Part shown: positions 1 through 7,403 of the stretch, piece by piece
Position numbering within the stretch: the stretch's first letter is position 1
Layout: every line of letters begins with the position of its first letter
DNA from: CAYQTO01 sp964420455
Lineage (GTDB): Bacteria; Sumerlaeota; Sumerlaeia; SLMS01
NCBI GenBank assembly: GCA_964420455.1
Contig: CAYQTO010000035.1
Location: 1-24,393, forward strand
Direction: 5' to 3'
DNA: 24,393 nt
Position numbers and translations under genes: made by a program
Notes under the pieces: generated by a model
The model's database searches: none
What the model was told of the DNA's origin: nothing
What the model saw: the letters and a program-made list of their open reading frames with translations, nothing else

Positions 1-222
1 GGGCACCCGCGGCCCGCGGCCCCCGATACCATGCCGACGAGCAGCGATGTCCTCGAGTTTCGCGAGGCCCGCGACCGCTTCGAGACCCAGTATCTGCGCA
101 AGGCCCTCCACGCCGCCGAGGGGAATGTCACCGAGGCCGCCCGTCTCACTGGAATGAGCCGCCGGAACTTCTACGACAAGCTCGAAAAGCTTTCCATCAA
201 CCCGGCGGACTTCAAAAAATAG
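1..222 (+). CDS. Sigma-54-dependent activator, C-terminal Fis-type HTH (partial)
   Basis: This is the 3' end of a gene that enters from the left edge; the frame is open back to base 1, so the ATG at 31 is probably internal. The visible 73 residues carry a Fis-type helix-turn-helix: the stretch GNVTEAARLTGMSRRNFYDKL is the classic C-terminal DNA-binding helix pair of NtrC-family enhancer-binding proteins, and the protein ends a few residues later, as these regulators do. By family knowledge the missing part would hold an AAA+ sigma-54 interaction domain and possibly a receiver domain; neither is visible here. It converges on engB with only 6 bp between stop codons. A stand-alone Fis-like protein is the alternative, less likely because the reading frame continues upstream without a stop. 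Confidence 0.8.
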   Translation, partial: GHPRPAAPDTMPTSSDVLEFREARDRFETQYLRKALHAAEGNVTEAARLTGMSRRNFYDKLEKLSINPADFKK

Positions 223-228
223 TCGCCG

Positions 229-870
229 TTACGAGCCTGTCGTCTCCCAGAGGACGTCGAAGACGGTAGTGGCGAGGTCTGCGATGCCCTCGCGTGTCTG
301 GGCGCTGGCGAGGTGAAGATCGCGCCAGTCCTCGAGATCGAAGGCGGCCGCGATCTGCTTGAGCTCGGCAGCGCGGCGCGTCCGGGGGACCTTGTCGATC
401 TTGGTGACCACCGGGATGAGGGGCACCGCGGCGTCGTTCATCATTTCAAGGAGATCGAGGTCCTCGTCGGTGGGCCTGCGGCGAATGTCGAGCAAGAGCA
501 GCGCGGCCCGGAGATGGGGATTACCGGCGAAGTAGGTACCAACCATCGGCCGCCAGCGGCGCTTTATGGCGAGGGGGACCTTTGCATATCCGTAGCCCGG
601 CAGGTCGACGAGGTGGAAACCGATGGTGCGGTCGGCGCAGCGGGCCTCGGCCGCGAAGAGGACGATTTCCTGGGTGCGGCCCGGGGTGGAACTGGTGCGG
701 GCGAGGCCGTTCTGATTGACCAAGGAATTAATAAGTGAGGACTTCCCCACATTGCTACGCCCCACGAAGGCAATCTGGGGGAGCGGGTCCACCGCCGTCC
801 GCCGCCAGGTCGTCGTCGACAGGACGAATCGTGCATTGAGGACACGCCCCTGGGGGGGGGACCCGCTCAC
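229..870 (-). CDS. engB: Ribosome biogenesis GTP-binding protein EngB (YsxC/YihA)
   Basis: Encodes a 213-residue P-loop GTPase of the TrmE-Era-EngA-EngB group, needed for late assembly of the large ribosomal subunit. All G motifs can be read: G1 GRSNVGKSSL near residue 37, the switch-I stretch TSSTPGRTQ, G3 DLPGYGYAKVP, G4 TKIDK and a G5-like ASAQTREG near the C-terminus. Length matches the family (about 200 residues). The frame is open to 1125, but that would overlap the preceding gene by more than 250 bp. I place the start at GTG 870-868, which forms a GTGA overlap with the stop of the ThpR gene (869-867), implying translational coupling. Sequence upstream of this GTG has no resemblance to the family. 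Convergent with the truncated activator on the other strand. Confidence 0.93.
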   Translation of the reverse strand: MSGSPPQGRVLNARFVLSTTTWRRTAVDPLPQIAFVGRSNVGKSSLINSLVNQNGLARTSSTPGRTQEIVLFAAEARCADRTIGFHLVDLPGYGYAKVPLAIKRRWRPMVGTYFAGNPHLRAALLLLDIRRRPTDEDLDLLEMMNDAAVPLIPVVTKIDKVPRTRRAAELKQIAAAFDLEDWRDLHLASAQTREGIADLATTVFDVLWETTGS

Positions 871-1502
871 GGCGACGCCTCCCGGGAGGGGGCGAGGGGC
901 GCTTCGGCAAAGGGCACGTACCGCGCCGGACCGCCCCCCGTTATTGACTCCATCAGCATCAAACGATCGATGGCGGAAACCCCGAACTTGTGGAACCGGT
1001 AGGGGTGGATCACCTTGCGAAAGGGAAAGAGCCCGCGGGTGCTCCGGAGGCGGGCGAGAGTGACGTGGGGAATGAAAGTCTGATCCGGAACCGGTAGCCC
1101 GCAGGAGGTGATTAGTTTTGCACACTCGTTGCGCAATTGCTCGGCCTCGCGGGGGGGCTTGTGGATGCCTGCCCAGAGCACGCGGGGAGGCCTGCTTTCA
1201 TCGTCGGGAAAGAAGCCGAGGTGGCGAAAGTCGAGTTGGAAGGAGGAGACCCGGGCGGCGGTGGCGGGGAGGCCTCCGGCAAGGCGGTTGGCCACGTCGC
1301 GGCCGACGTTTCCGAGGAACCAAAGCGTGACGTGGTAGTTTTCCGGCGGGACCCAGGAAAGCTTGATGGGGGTGAACTGGGCAGCCTTTCGCAACCGCGA
1401 AGCGAGTTGCTCCATTTCGCCGACCACCGCGGGATGGGGCAGGACCGCCAGGAAGATTCGTACGGTGGCGGGTTCCGGTGGGGGGAGAGTTTCAGGGTCC
1501 AT
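867..1502 (-). CDS. thpR: RNA 2',3'-cyclic phosphodiesterase (2'-5' RNA ligase family)
   Basis: A 211-residue member of the 2H phosphoesterase superfamily. The two diagnostic HxTx motifs are present: YHVTLWFLG at about residues 56-64 and HVTLARLR at about 146-153, each supplying one catalytic histidine. Family members hydrolyse 2',3'-cyclic phosphodiesters and can join RNA ends by 2'-5' bonds in vitro; the physiological substrate is usually unknown. The N-terminus RIFLAVLP is the typical first strand. Start is the ATG at 1502, with only a weak GGCGGA ribosome-binding site upstream. The stop overlaps the GTG of engB, so the two are one transcription unit. It diverges from the HPr gene across a 213-bp intergenic region. 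Confidence 0.9.
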   Translation of the reverse strand: MDPETLPPPEPATVRIFLAVLPHPAVVGEMEQLASRLRKAAQFTPIKLSWVPPENYHVTLWFLGNVGRDVANRLAGGLPATAARVSSFQLDFRHLGFFPDDESRPPRVLWAGIHKPPREAEQLRNECAKLITSCGLPVPDQTFIPHVTLARLRSTRGLFPFRKVIHPYRFHKFGVSAIDRLMLMESITGGGPARYVPFAEAPLAPSREASP

Positions 1503-1715
1503 GGGGTTCCGCCAGAGTGTTGAGGGAGCAAAACTTTGTGTAAAGCATTGCCCACTTGACAGGAACGTTCCGTGAGGGAAGGGTCCTTTATCTCAGTGGT
1601 CGGGGGAAAGCGTTGGGCAATAGACCGGACTCTGGCGAGGGAGAAATCGAGGAGGTCGTGGACGGTGGTTGAGAACGGCGCCGGGCAGTCAAAAAGTGGC
1701 AAGGGGGCTGTGGAC
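1503..1715. promoter_or_regulatory. Divergent intergenic region between thpR and HPr gene
   Basis: This 213-bp stretch separates two divergently transcribed units, so promoters for both should lie here. On the plus strand a TTGACA hexamer at 1556-1561 matches a sigma-70 -35 box, but I find no good TATAAT at the right spacing. Immediately after it sits the perfect 10-bp palindrome GGAACGTTCC. No credible gene is seen in the region. Promoter assignment is inference. Confidence 0.4.
1562..1571. repeat. Perfect palindrome GGAACGTTCC, possible operator
   Basis: A 10-bp perfect inverted repeat directly abuts a TTGACA hexamer (1556-1561) upstream of the HPr-enzyme I genes. The position would suit a repressor site, but such palindromes also occur by chance, and no matching second copy was noticed. 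Confidence 0.25.
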
Positions 1716-1985
1716 ATGGAAGTGACGATTTGCAATGAGCAAGGATTGCACGCGCGGCCGGCGGCGCAGTTTGTCCGGATTGCGTCCAAGTATCCGGACG
1801 TTGACCTGACGGTGTCGAAGGACGGGATGGCGGTGAATGGCAAGAGCATCATCGGGATCATGATGCTGGCGGCGGGCCGGGGGACGAAGTTGCGCTTGAG
1901 TGCGAACGGGGCCGGAGCCGATGACTTGCTGCGGGACCTGGAATCGCTCGTCGATAGCGGCTTCGGCGAAATGGAGGCCGAGTGA
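1716..1985 (+). CDS. ptsH: Phosphocarrier protein HPr
   Basis: An 89-residue HPr. The active-site histidine is His12 in GLHARPAAQFV; the regulatory serine region is NGKSIIGIMML with Ser44, equivalent to Ser46 of Bacillus HPr, so phosphorylation by an HPr kinase is conceivable, though no such kinase is in this window. HPr accepts phosphate from enzyme I and passes it to sugar EII complexes or to regulatory targets. Start is ATG 1716, preceded by AAGGGGG (1701-1707) at good spacing; an in-frame GTG at 1710 is the alternative. The enzyme I gene follows 40 bp downstream, so the two form a pts operon. Confidence 0.93.
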   Translation: MEVTICNEQGLHARPAAQFVRIASKYPDVDLTVSKDGMAVNGKSIIGIMMLAAGRGTKLRLSANGAGADDLLRDLESLVDSGFGEMEAE

Positions 1986-2025
1986 AGCGGGCGCCCCGGT
2001 TGGAAACAGGCCCGGCGCGGAGCGC

Positions 2026-3789
2026 ATGAAACGACGCAGAACCTTCTTCTTTGACGGGCTGGGTGTCTCCGGCGGCGTGGTGATCGGCCCGGCGTACGTC
2101 ATTGACTCACAACACTACCAAGCTGATCCGCAGACGCTCGAGGAAGAGGAGGTGGAGCCCGAGATCGAACGGTTCTTTGCAGCTGTTCAGGCCGCCAAGG
2201 ACGAAGTGATGGAACTCGGCCGGACGGTGACCGAGAAGGTCGACAGCCAGCAGGCCGCCATCTTCGATGCCCACGTCACCCTCCTTAGCGATCCCCTTCT
2301 CATTGACCAGACGGTCGGCACGATCCGCGAGGACCATCGCAATGCCGAGTACGTCTTCTGGAATGTGACTCAGAAGATCGGCAAGCAACTCCAGGAGTTG
2401 AACGACAGCTACTTCAGCGAGCGGTCGCACGACCTGTATGACGTTGCGCGACGGGTGCTCAAGTTCCTCGAGGAGGAGAAGAATCCCGAAGGCCGGAGCA
2501 TCCCCCAGAACTCGATCATTGTGGCGGCGGACTTGGGCCCTTCGGAAACGGCGGAAATCCACCGCGACCTCATCGCCGGGTTCGTGACGGATTCCGGCGG
2601 CCCGACGAGCCACGCCGCCATCATGGCCAAGGCTCTTTCCCTGCCGGCGGTGGTCGGTCTCGACTTCATCACCCACTACGTCCGCTCGGGCGACACGCTG
2701 ATCGTGGATGGATCCACCGGCCAGGTAATCCTGCATCCGATTCCCGAACAGATCGAGTACTATACGCGGAAAAGTCAGGAGTTCAAGCAACTCCGGGCGA
2801 CCTTCTCGGAGCTGCGGGATCTCCCGGCGGTCACCCTCGATGGAACCCGCGTCGCCCTCCAGGCCAACATCGAGTTCACCGCCGAACTGGACCTGATGGA
2901 TTCCCACGGGGCCGAAGGCATCGGGCTTTATCGCACGGAGTACTTCTTCATCGAGCGGCGCAGCCTGCCGACGGAGGCGGAGCAGGAGGAGGCCTACCGC
3001 AAGGTTGTGACGGCGGTGGGAAACCATCCGGTGGTGTTCCGGACGCTGGATGTGGGGGGCGACAAGCTTGCGGGCTCGATCCCCACCCCGCCCGAGCACA
3101 ATCCCTTCCTTGGTCTTCGGGCGATCCGCCTTTGCCTGGCGTATCCGGATCTGTTCCGGCGCCAGCTGCGGCCGCTGATGCGCGCCTCCGCGGGCCGCGA
3201 GCTCCGGATTCTTCTCCCGATGATTTCAAGCCTTGGGGAGATCGCCGAGTCGCGGCGGCTGATCGACGAGGTGTACGAGAGCCTCGATGCCGAGGGGGCC
3301 GAGTTGCCCACGGAGATCCAGGTGGGCATCATGGTGGAAATCCCGTCGGCCGCTCTCCAGATCGATCGGCTCGCGGCGGAGGTGGACTTTTGCTCCATCG
3401 GCACGAACGACCTCGTCCAGTACACCCTCGCGGTGGACCGGGTAAACAAGCTGGTGCGACACCTTTACCGAGAGGTGCATCCTGCGGTGCTCCTCCTGAT
3501 CAAGCGGGTGGTGGATACCTGCGATCAACTCGGCAAGCCGGTGTCGGTCTGCGGCGAGATGGCCGGGCACCCGCTTCTGTCGTTGGCGCTCGTAGGTTTG
3601 GGCGTGCGTACCTTGAGCATGAGCCCCGCCCTCATGGGACCGGTGAAGAAGGCGATTCGCAGCAGCGAGAAGGCCTTCCTCGAGGAGTTGGCGAGCCGCT
3701 TGCTGACCCTTGGCACGGCAGAAGAAGTGTTGGAGACGCTGAAGTCCGAGGTGGAACAGCACGAGGCCCAGCCATCAGCGGGGCCCTGA
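2026..3789 (+). CDS. ptsI: Phosphoenolpyruvate-protein phosphotransferase (PTS enzyme I)
   Basis: A 587-residue enzyme I that autophosphorylates from PEP and charges HPr. The order is canonical: an N-terminal helical HPr-binding and phosphohistidine region with the active site GGPTSHAAIMAKALSLPAVVG (His about residue 196), then the PEP-binding barrel with GIGLYRTEYFF, TLDVGGDK, a GTNDLVQYTLAVDR stretch and the C-terminal VCGEMAGHP cysteine motif. Length agrees with the family (about 575). Start ATG 2026 is chosen because the conserved N-terminus (FFDGLGVSGGVVIGPA) begins just after it; the open frame extends further upstream into the HPr gene. Its partner HPr precedes it. No EII permease gene is visible in this window. 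Confidence 0.95.
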   Translation: MKRRRTFFFDGLGVSGGVVIGPAYVIDSQHYQADPQTLEEEEVEPEIERFFAAVQAAKDEVMELGRTVTEKVDSQQAAIFDAHVTLLSDPLLIDQTVGTIREDHRNAEYVFWNVTQKIGKQLQELNDSYFSERSHDLYDVARRVLKFLEEEKNPEGRSIPQNSIIVAADLGPSETAEIHRDLIAGFVTDSGGPTSHAAIMAKALSLPAVVGLDFITHYVRSGDTLIVDGSTGQVILHPIPEQIEYYTRKSQEFKQLRATFSELRDLPAVTLDGTRVALQANIEFTAELDLMDSHGAEGIGLYRTEYFFIERRSLPTEAEQEEAYRKVVTAVGNHPVVFRTLDVGGDKLAGSIPTPPEHNPFLGLRAIRLCLAYPDLFRRQLRPLMRASAGRELRILLPMISSLGEIAESRRLIDEVYESLDAEGAELPTEIQVGIMVEIPSAALQIDRLAAEVDFCSIGTNDLVQYTLAVDRVNKLVRHLYREVHPAVLLLIKRVVDTCDQLGKPVSVCGEMAGHPLLSLALVGLGVRTLSMSPALMGPVKKAIRSSEKAFLEELASRLLTLGTAEEVLETLKSEVEQHEAQPSAGP

Positions 3790-3812
3790 AACGCGGAAAC
3801 CGCCAGGACACC

Positions 3813-3818
3813 AAGGAG
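3813..3818 (+). promoter_or_regulatory. Strong Shine-Dalgarno AAGGAG for the 137-aa gene
   Basis: AAGGAG lies 5 bases before ATG 3824. It is the main evidence that this unrecognised gene is translated and fixes its start. Confidence 0.75.
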
Positions 3819-3823
3819 AAGCC

Positions 3824-4237
3824 ATGTCGATCGAGATCGAAGTCCCGACGCTTGAGGTATTGCTCGAACAGAGTGCGGCGACGCCGGATTTTGCCCGGGC
3901 CGTCCGGGATCTGGAGAAAAGCCACCGGCCCAGCGAGCGCATCCTCTTCAAGCCTGGGAACCCGCCGGTCAAGGTCCTGCGTGCAGTGATGGGCCTGCTC
4001 GAGGCAGCCCCCGTCGAGCCCATCGACCGGGTGGAAGTCGACGGGATTTCCGGATGCAGCGATTATCGGGGGACCGTCATCCTGAATGGGGGCGAGTCGG
4101 CCTACCGCTTTGTGTGGGATTGCGCCTGGAAGGCGGAGCAGGTTGGGTGGAAGGACATGTTCGGCTACCCGGATCAGGGAAAGGCCGCTCGCGCCTTTGG
4201 CTACCGTTGTTTCCAGACCTTCAGCAGGATTTCCTGA
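3824..4237 (+). CDS. Conserved-looking protein of unknown function, 137 aa
   Basis: I do not recognise this family. The protein is soluble-looking, acidic, without signal peptide or membrane segment. Notable points are a central GISGCSDYRGTVILNGG turn-rich region and a C-terminal aromatic and charged block, FVWDCAWKAEQVGW followed by KDMFGYPDQGKAARAFGY, which reads like a conserved domain end. It is likely real: a strong AAGGAG (3813-3818) sits 5 bases before the ATG, codon use resembles neighbours, and it fits tightly between ptsI (34-bp gap) and the aminotransferase gene that starts about 16 bp later. Position suggests cotranscription with the pts genes, but a functional link is not shown. 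Confidence 0.75.
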   Translation: MSIEIEVPTLEVLLEQSAATPDFARAVRDLEKSHRPSERILFKPGNPPVKVLRAVMGLLEAAPVEPIDRVEVDGISGCSDYRGTVILNGGESAYRFVWDCAWKAEQVGWKDMFGYPDQGKAARAFGYRCFQTFSRIS

Positions 4238-4253
4238 GGTTTCCTCCACCGCC

Positions 4254-5477
4254 TTGTCGTCGATCCTGAATCGCACGCAGACGCTCGTCGAAACGGCCGA
4301 GCGGTGCCTGATGCCGAATTACGGCACGCGGGACACGGCGATTGTCCGCGGCGCAGGGGTGCGCATGTGGGACGCGGAGGGAACCGAGTACCTGGATTTT
4401 CTGTCCGGGATCGGGGTGAACAGCCTGGGGCATTGCCACCCGGCGGTAGTGGCCGCCATCCGGGAGCAGGCAGGGACGCTGCTGCACACGTCGAACGGGG
4501 TGCTGATCGAGCCCCAGGTTCGGCTCGCGGAGTTCCTGTGCGCGGAGACGGGGATGGACAGGGCGATGTTCGCCAATTCGGGGGCGGAGGTGACCGAGGC
4601 GGCGATCAAGCTGTGCCGCCTATGGGCACGGGAGAAGCACGGCCCTGACCGGCACCGGGTGATGGTCTTCACGAACGCCTTTCACGGCCGGACCTTTGGC
4701 GCCATGAGTGCCTCCTTCTCCGCAAAGGTCCGCGATGGATTCGAGCCACTGCTCCCCGGTTTCGTCTTCGCGACCTTCAACTCGTTGGAAGACGTGGACG
4801 CGAAGTGGGACAACACGATCGCGGGGGTGATGGTGGAGACGGTACAGGGCGAGGGGGGGGTACGGCCGGCGGAGGCGGAGTTCCTCCGGGGCCTGCGCCA
4901 AAGATGCACGGATCGCCGGGCGGTGCTGGTTTGCGACGAGGTCCAGTGCGGGATGGGCCGGTCCGGCCGCAGGATGGCGTATATGCACGCGGGCATCGAG
5001 CCGGACGCGGTGCCGCTCGCGAAGGCGCTCGGCGGGGGCGTTCCCCTTGGGGCGCTGCTGGCGAGGGGCGAGTTTGCGGATGTGCTGACCCGCGGGCGTC
5101 ACGGAACGACGTTCGGGGGGAACCCGCTGGCCTGCGCGGCGGGGCTCGCGGCGAGCCGGCTTCTCTTCGACGAGGAGCTGCTGGAATCGGTTGGCCGCAA
5201 GGGCTGTCGCCTCTGGGGACACCTGCTCGGAATCATCGAGCGCCATCCAGAGCTTTGCGACCATGTGCGCGGTGTGGGCCTGATGCAGGGCCTTGTGCTG
5301 AAGGTGGATGCGACGCCGGTCCCTGCGGTCGCACGGCGCCACCAGCTCTTTGTGAACGCCACGGGAGGCAACGTGGTCCGCTTGCTGCCGCCGCTCATCA
5401 TCAGCGAGGAAGAGATCGACGAGGGGGCGGAGAAGCTCGAGGCGGCTCTTGCGGAGTACGAGGCCACCCTCGGATAA
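4254..5477 (+). CDS. argD: Acetylornithine/succinyldiaminopimelate-type class III aminotransferase
   Basis: A PLP-dependent class III (fold type I) aminotransferase of about 407 residues. Seen directly: the N-terminal RGAGVRMWDAEGTEYLDFLSG signature, GVNSLGHCHP, the phosphate/PLP region FANSGAEVTEAAIKL, the FHGRTFGAMSAS motif, CDEVQCGMGRSG, and LAKALGGGVPLGAL with the Schiff-base lysine near residue 257. This combination is typical of ArgD, which transaminates N-acetylglutamate semialdehyde in arginine synthesis and often succinyl-amino-ketopimelate in lysine synthesis. The start is uncertain: the conserved N-terminus begins before ATG 4311, so I favour TTG 4254, just after the stop of the preceding gene. 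Other omega-aminotransferases of the same subgroup remain possible; no other arginine gene is nearby. Confidence 0.85.
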   Translation: MSSILNRTQTLVETAERCLMPNYGTRDTAIVRGAGVRMWDAEGTEYLDFLSGIGVNSLGHCHPAVVAAIREQAGTLLHTSNGVLIEPQVRLAEFLCAETGMDRAMFANSGAEVTEAAIKLCRLWAREKHGPDRHRVMVFTNAFHGRTFGAMSASFSAKVRDGFEPLLPGFVFATFNSLEDVDAKWDNTIAGVMVETVQGEGGVRPAEAEFLRGLRQRCTDRRAVLVCDEVQCGMGRSGRRMAYMHAGIEPDAVPLAKALGGGVPLGALLARGEFADVLTRGRHGTTFGGNPLACAAGLAASRLLFDEELLESVGRKGCRLWGHLLGIIERHPELCDHVRGVGLMQGLVLKVDATPVPAVARRHQLFVNATGGNVVRLLPPLIISEEEIDEGAEKLEAALAEYEATLG

Positions 5478-5479
5478 GG

Positions 5480-5496
5480 GACGCCTTCATGGCGTC
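5480..5496 (+). terminator. Small hairpin just after argD
   Basis: GACGCC and GGCGTC form a 6-bp stem with a 5-base loop, starting 2 bases after the argD stop. There is no T tract. Together with the next hairpin (5509-5528) it may attenuate readthrough into spmA. Confidence 0.4.
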
Positions 5497-5508
5497 GTTG
5501 TGACAACC

Positions 5509-5528
5509 GGGCGAGAAAGTGCTCGCCC
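5509..5528 (+). terminator. Probable intrinsic terminator between argD and spmA
   Basis: GGGCGAG and CTCGCCC form a 7-bp GC-rich stem with a 6-base loop, followed by CCTTTCTG. The T-rich tail is short, so termination may be partial. The 160-bp argD-spmA gap (5478-5637) otherwise holds no gene and probably contains the spmAB promoter. Confidence 0.5.
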
Positions 5529-5621
5529 CCTTTCTGAATTCCCCACCACCGTCGCGCGTTAGCCATCCCCCTTGCGGAGGGCGGACGCACCCGCGGTTTC
5601 CCGCCGCGGCGGCCTGCCCCG

Positions 5622-5628
5622 AAAGGAG
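5622..5628 (+). promoter_or_regulatory. Shine-Dalgarno AAAGGAG that fixes the GTG start of spmA
   Basis: AAAGGAG sits 9 bases before GTG 5638. It supports this start over an upstream in-frame ATG at 5572. Confidence 0.7.
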
Positions 5629-5637
5629 CGACCGTTC

Positions 5638-6843
5638 GTGATCAACCACATCTGGGTCGCGCTCGTTGTCATCGCGATCACGTATGCCATGGTGAAGGAC
5701 GTGGCCTACGATCCGCCGTATCGACAGACGTCGCCGCAGATCATCGAGTCGTTCGAAGGACCTCCGCCGGACGACTCGGTTGCGTATAGCAGCGAGACGT
5801 TTTTCCTTCCAGGCGACGCCGAGGGAACAACGGGGAGCAGCCTGGCGCTGATGTACGACTTCGCGGAGGAGCAGCCCGCTGATTCGGGTACGCTCGGGCT
5901 GACGCTCGAGCCCTCGGGGCTGGAAGAGGGAGCGACCGGGCTGCGGGACATGCGCGCCCGGGTCTGGTCCGACGGGGGGGGGCACAACCTCCTGGCGGTC
6001 CTCCTGGATGCCGATGGCGAGGTGTTTTTTTCCCGGTTTTCCAGTCGGCTGACGTGGGCGGAAGATTGGCGCCCGGGGACGTTCGACCTCGCCTCGGGAG
6101 CACTCGTGCCCGCGCCGGAGAATCCGGCGGCCTCGCCCAATGCACCATATGTTCTCGATCGATTTCTGCTCCAGCGATCGGGCCGCGGCAGCAGCGACTC
6201 GGGAGTTGTCTATATAGACAACATCGAACTGCGTTTCCTGGAACAATACTCGGACCGGGTCGGCGTCGAGGCGAAGTCCTACATGGCGGTGCTGACGGAA
6301 TCCTCGGCGAGGTGGGCGGGGATCTCGATCGACCTGGCGATCAACCTGATCGGGATCATGATGCTGTGGCTGGGGATCATGCGCATCGGCGAGAAGGCCG
6401 GCGTGGTGCAGTTCATCGCACGGGTGCTCAAGCCGATCATGACGCGCCTGTTTCCCGACATCCCGGCGGAAAGCGAGGCGATGGGGGCCATCATCATGAA
6501 TGTGTCGGCGAACATGCTGGGGCTGGGGAACGCGGCGACCCCGCTCGGTCTGAAGGCGATGGAGGAACTCCAGAAACTCAATCCTAACAAGAAGTACGCC
6601 TCGAACGCGATGTGCATGCTGCTGGCGTTGAACACGTCGAGCGTGACGCTGATCACGCCGGCGATCATCGGGTTCCGGTCCGCCGCCGGTTCCACCAACC
6701 TGATGATTTTCCTTCCGGTGATGATCCTTTCAACGGTGACGTCGACGACGGCGGCAATCATCGCCTGCAAGCTGCTTGAGCGGCTCGAGGTTTTCCGCAT
6801 TCCGGACAACGATGAGGACGAGGAAGAGGAGGCCCGGACCTGA
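5638..6843 (+). CDS. spmA: SpmA-type nucleoside-recognition membrane protein with large beta-rich insertion
   Basis: A 401-residue membrane protein of the SpmA (Gate/nucleoside-recognition domain) family. Residues 1-22 form the first membrane helix (NHIWVALVVIAITYAMV). The family core resumes near residue 208: LIGIMMLWLGIMRIGEKAG, LKPIMTRLFPDIPAES, MNVSANMLGLGNAATPLGLK and NTSSVTLITPAI, all typical of SpmA. Between them lie about 180 residues absent from Bacillus SpmA (about 196 aa in total). The insert has no membrane segment, looks beta-rich and ends in DSGVVYIDNIELRF, resembling the last strand of galactose-binding-like/CBM sandwiches; being next to TM1 it is probably extracytoplasmic. SpmA and SpmB affect spore core dehydration in Bacillus, but the pair is common in non-sporulating bacteria with unknown transport function. 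The stop overlaps the spmB start (TGATG). The C-terminus is a run of Asp and Glu. Confidence 0.88.
   Translation: MINHIWVALVVIAITYAMVKDVAYDPPYRQTSPQIIESFEGPPPDDSVAYSSETFFLPGDAEGTTGSSLALMYDFAEEQPADSGTLGLTLEPSGLEEGATGLRDMRARVWSDGGGHNLLAVLLDADGEVFFSRFSSRLTWAEDWRPGTFDLASGALVPAPENPAASPNAPYVLDRFLLQRSGRGSSDSGVVYIDNIELRFLEQYSDRVGVEAKSYMAVLTESSARWAGISIDLAINLIGIMMLWLGIMRIGEKAGVVQFIARVLKPIMTRLFPDIPAESEAMGAIIMNVSANMLGLGNAATPLGLKAMEELQKLNPNKKYASNAMCMLLALNTSSVTLITPAIIGFRSAAGSTNLMIFLPVMILSTVTSTTAAIIACKLLERLEVFRIPDNDEDEEEEART
6205..6222. repeat. Perfect 18-bp palindrome of two overlapping GTCTATA half-sites
   Basis: GTTGTCTATATAGACAAC reads identically on both strands. It lies inside spmA, coding VVYIDN, and uses the codons TAT and ATA, both disfavoured in this GC-rich DNA. 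The half-site GTCTATA is the core of the octamer repeated elsewhere in the window. Confidence 0.8.
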
Positions 6844-7403
6844 TGCTGGAGCTCTTTCAACAATACGCGCAGGTGATCGCGGACTGGGCGGTGCCCGTGC
6901 TGCTGCTGCTCATCCCGTTCATCGGCTGGATCCGCGGGGTGAAGGTGTACGAGGCCTTTGTGGAGGGGGCGAAGGAGGGTTTCGACGTCGCGGTGCGCAT
7001 CATGCCCTACCTGGTGGCGATCCTGATCGCGCTGGGAATGCTGCGGGACGTTGGGGCGATTCTCGACTTCGGCGACCTGGTCGGGCCGATCTCCAATGCG
7101 TTCCTCGTCCCACCGGAGATCATCCCCATGGCGCTGATCCGGCCCCTCTCTGGCGGGGGCGCCACCGGCGTCATGAACAGCCTCTTCATCGAGTACGGGC
7201 CGGACAGCTACATCGGCATCCTGGCGTCGGTGATGATGGGCAGCACCGAGACGACGTTCTACGTGCTGGCCGTGTACTTTGGTTCGGTGGGGATTGCGAA
7301 GACGCGGCACGCGCTCCCGGCGGGGCTCATTGCCGACGTCGTTGGCATCTTCGCGGCAACGACCTACACGTATATCTTCTTCAACGAGCTGTATCCGCGG
7401 TGA
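6843..7403 (+). CDS. spmB: SpmB-type nucleoside-recognition membrane protein
   Basis: A 186-residue polytopic membrane protein, partner of SpmA; family length is about 178. Several hydrophobic helices are visible (near residues 12-30, 55-70, 120-145 and 155-178). Family signatures are RGVKVYEAFVEGAKEGF, MPYLVAILIALGMLR, PLSGGGATGVM and MMGSTETTFYVLAVYFGSVG. Its ATG overlaps the spmA stop as TGATG, so the two are translationally coupled and probably form one complex. The substrate is unknown; the Gate fold is shared with nucleoside transporters. The 3' end overlaps the convergent mutarotase-like gene by 23 bp. Confidence 0.93.
   Translation: MLELFQQYAQVIADWAVPVLLLLIPFIGWIRGVKVYEAFVEGAKEGFDVAVRIMPYLVAILIALGMLRDVGAILDFGDLVGPISNAFLVPPEIIPMALIRPLSGGGATGVMNSLFIEYGPDSYIGILASVMMGSTETTFYVLAVYFGSVGIAKTRHALPAGLIADVVGIFAATTYTYIFFNELYPR

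Noticed and set aside
313..738. Long plus-strand open frame opposite engB
   Set aside because: It is antisense to a clear GTPase whose G motifs are all on the minus strand; high G+C produces such shadow frames.
1572..1715. N-terminal extension of HPr from an upstream start at 1572
   Set aside because: HPr proteins begin at the first beta strand, and the AAGGGGG-ATG arrangement at 1716 fits; the extra residues look non-coding.
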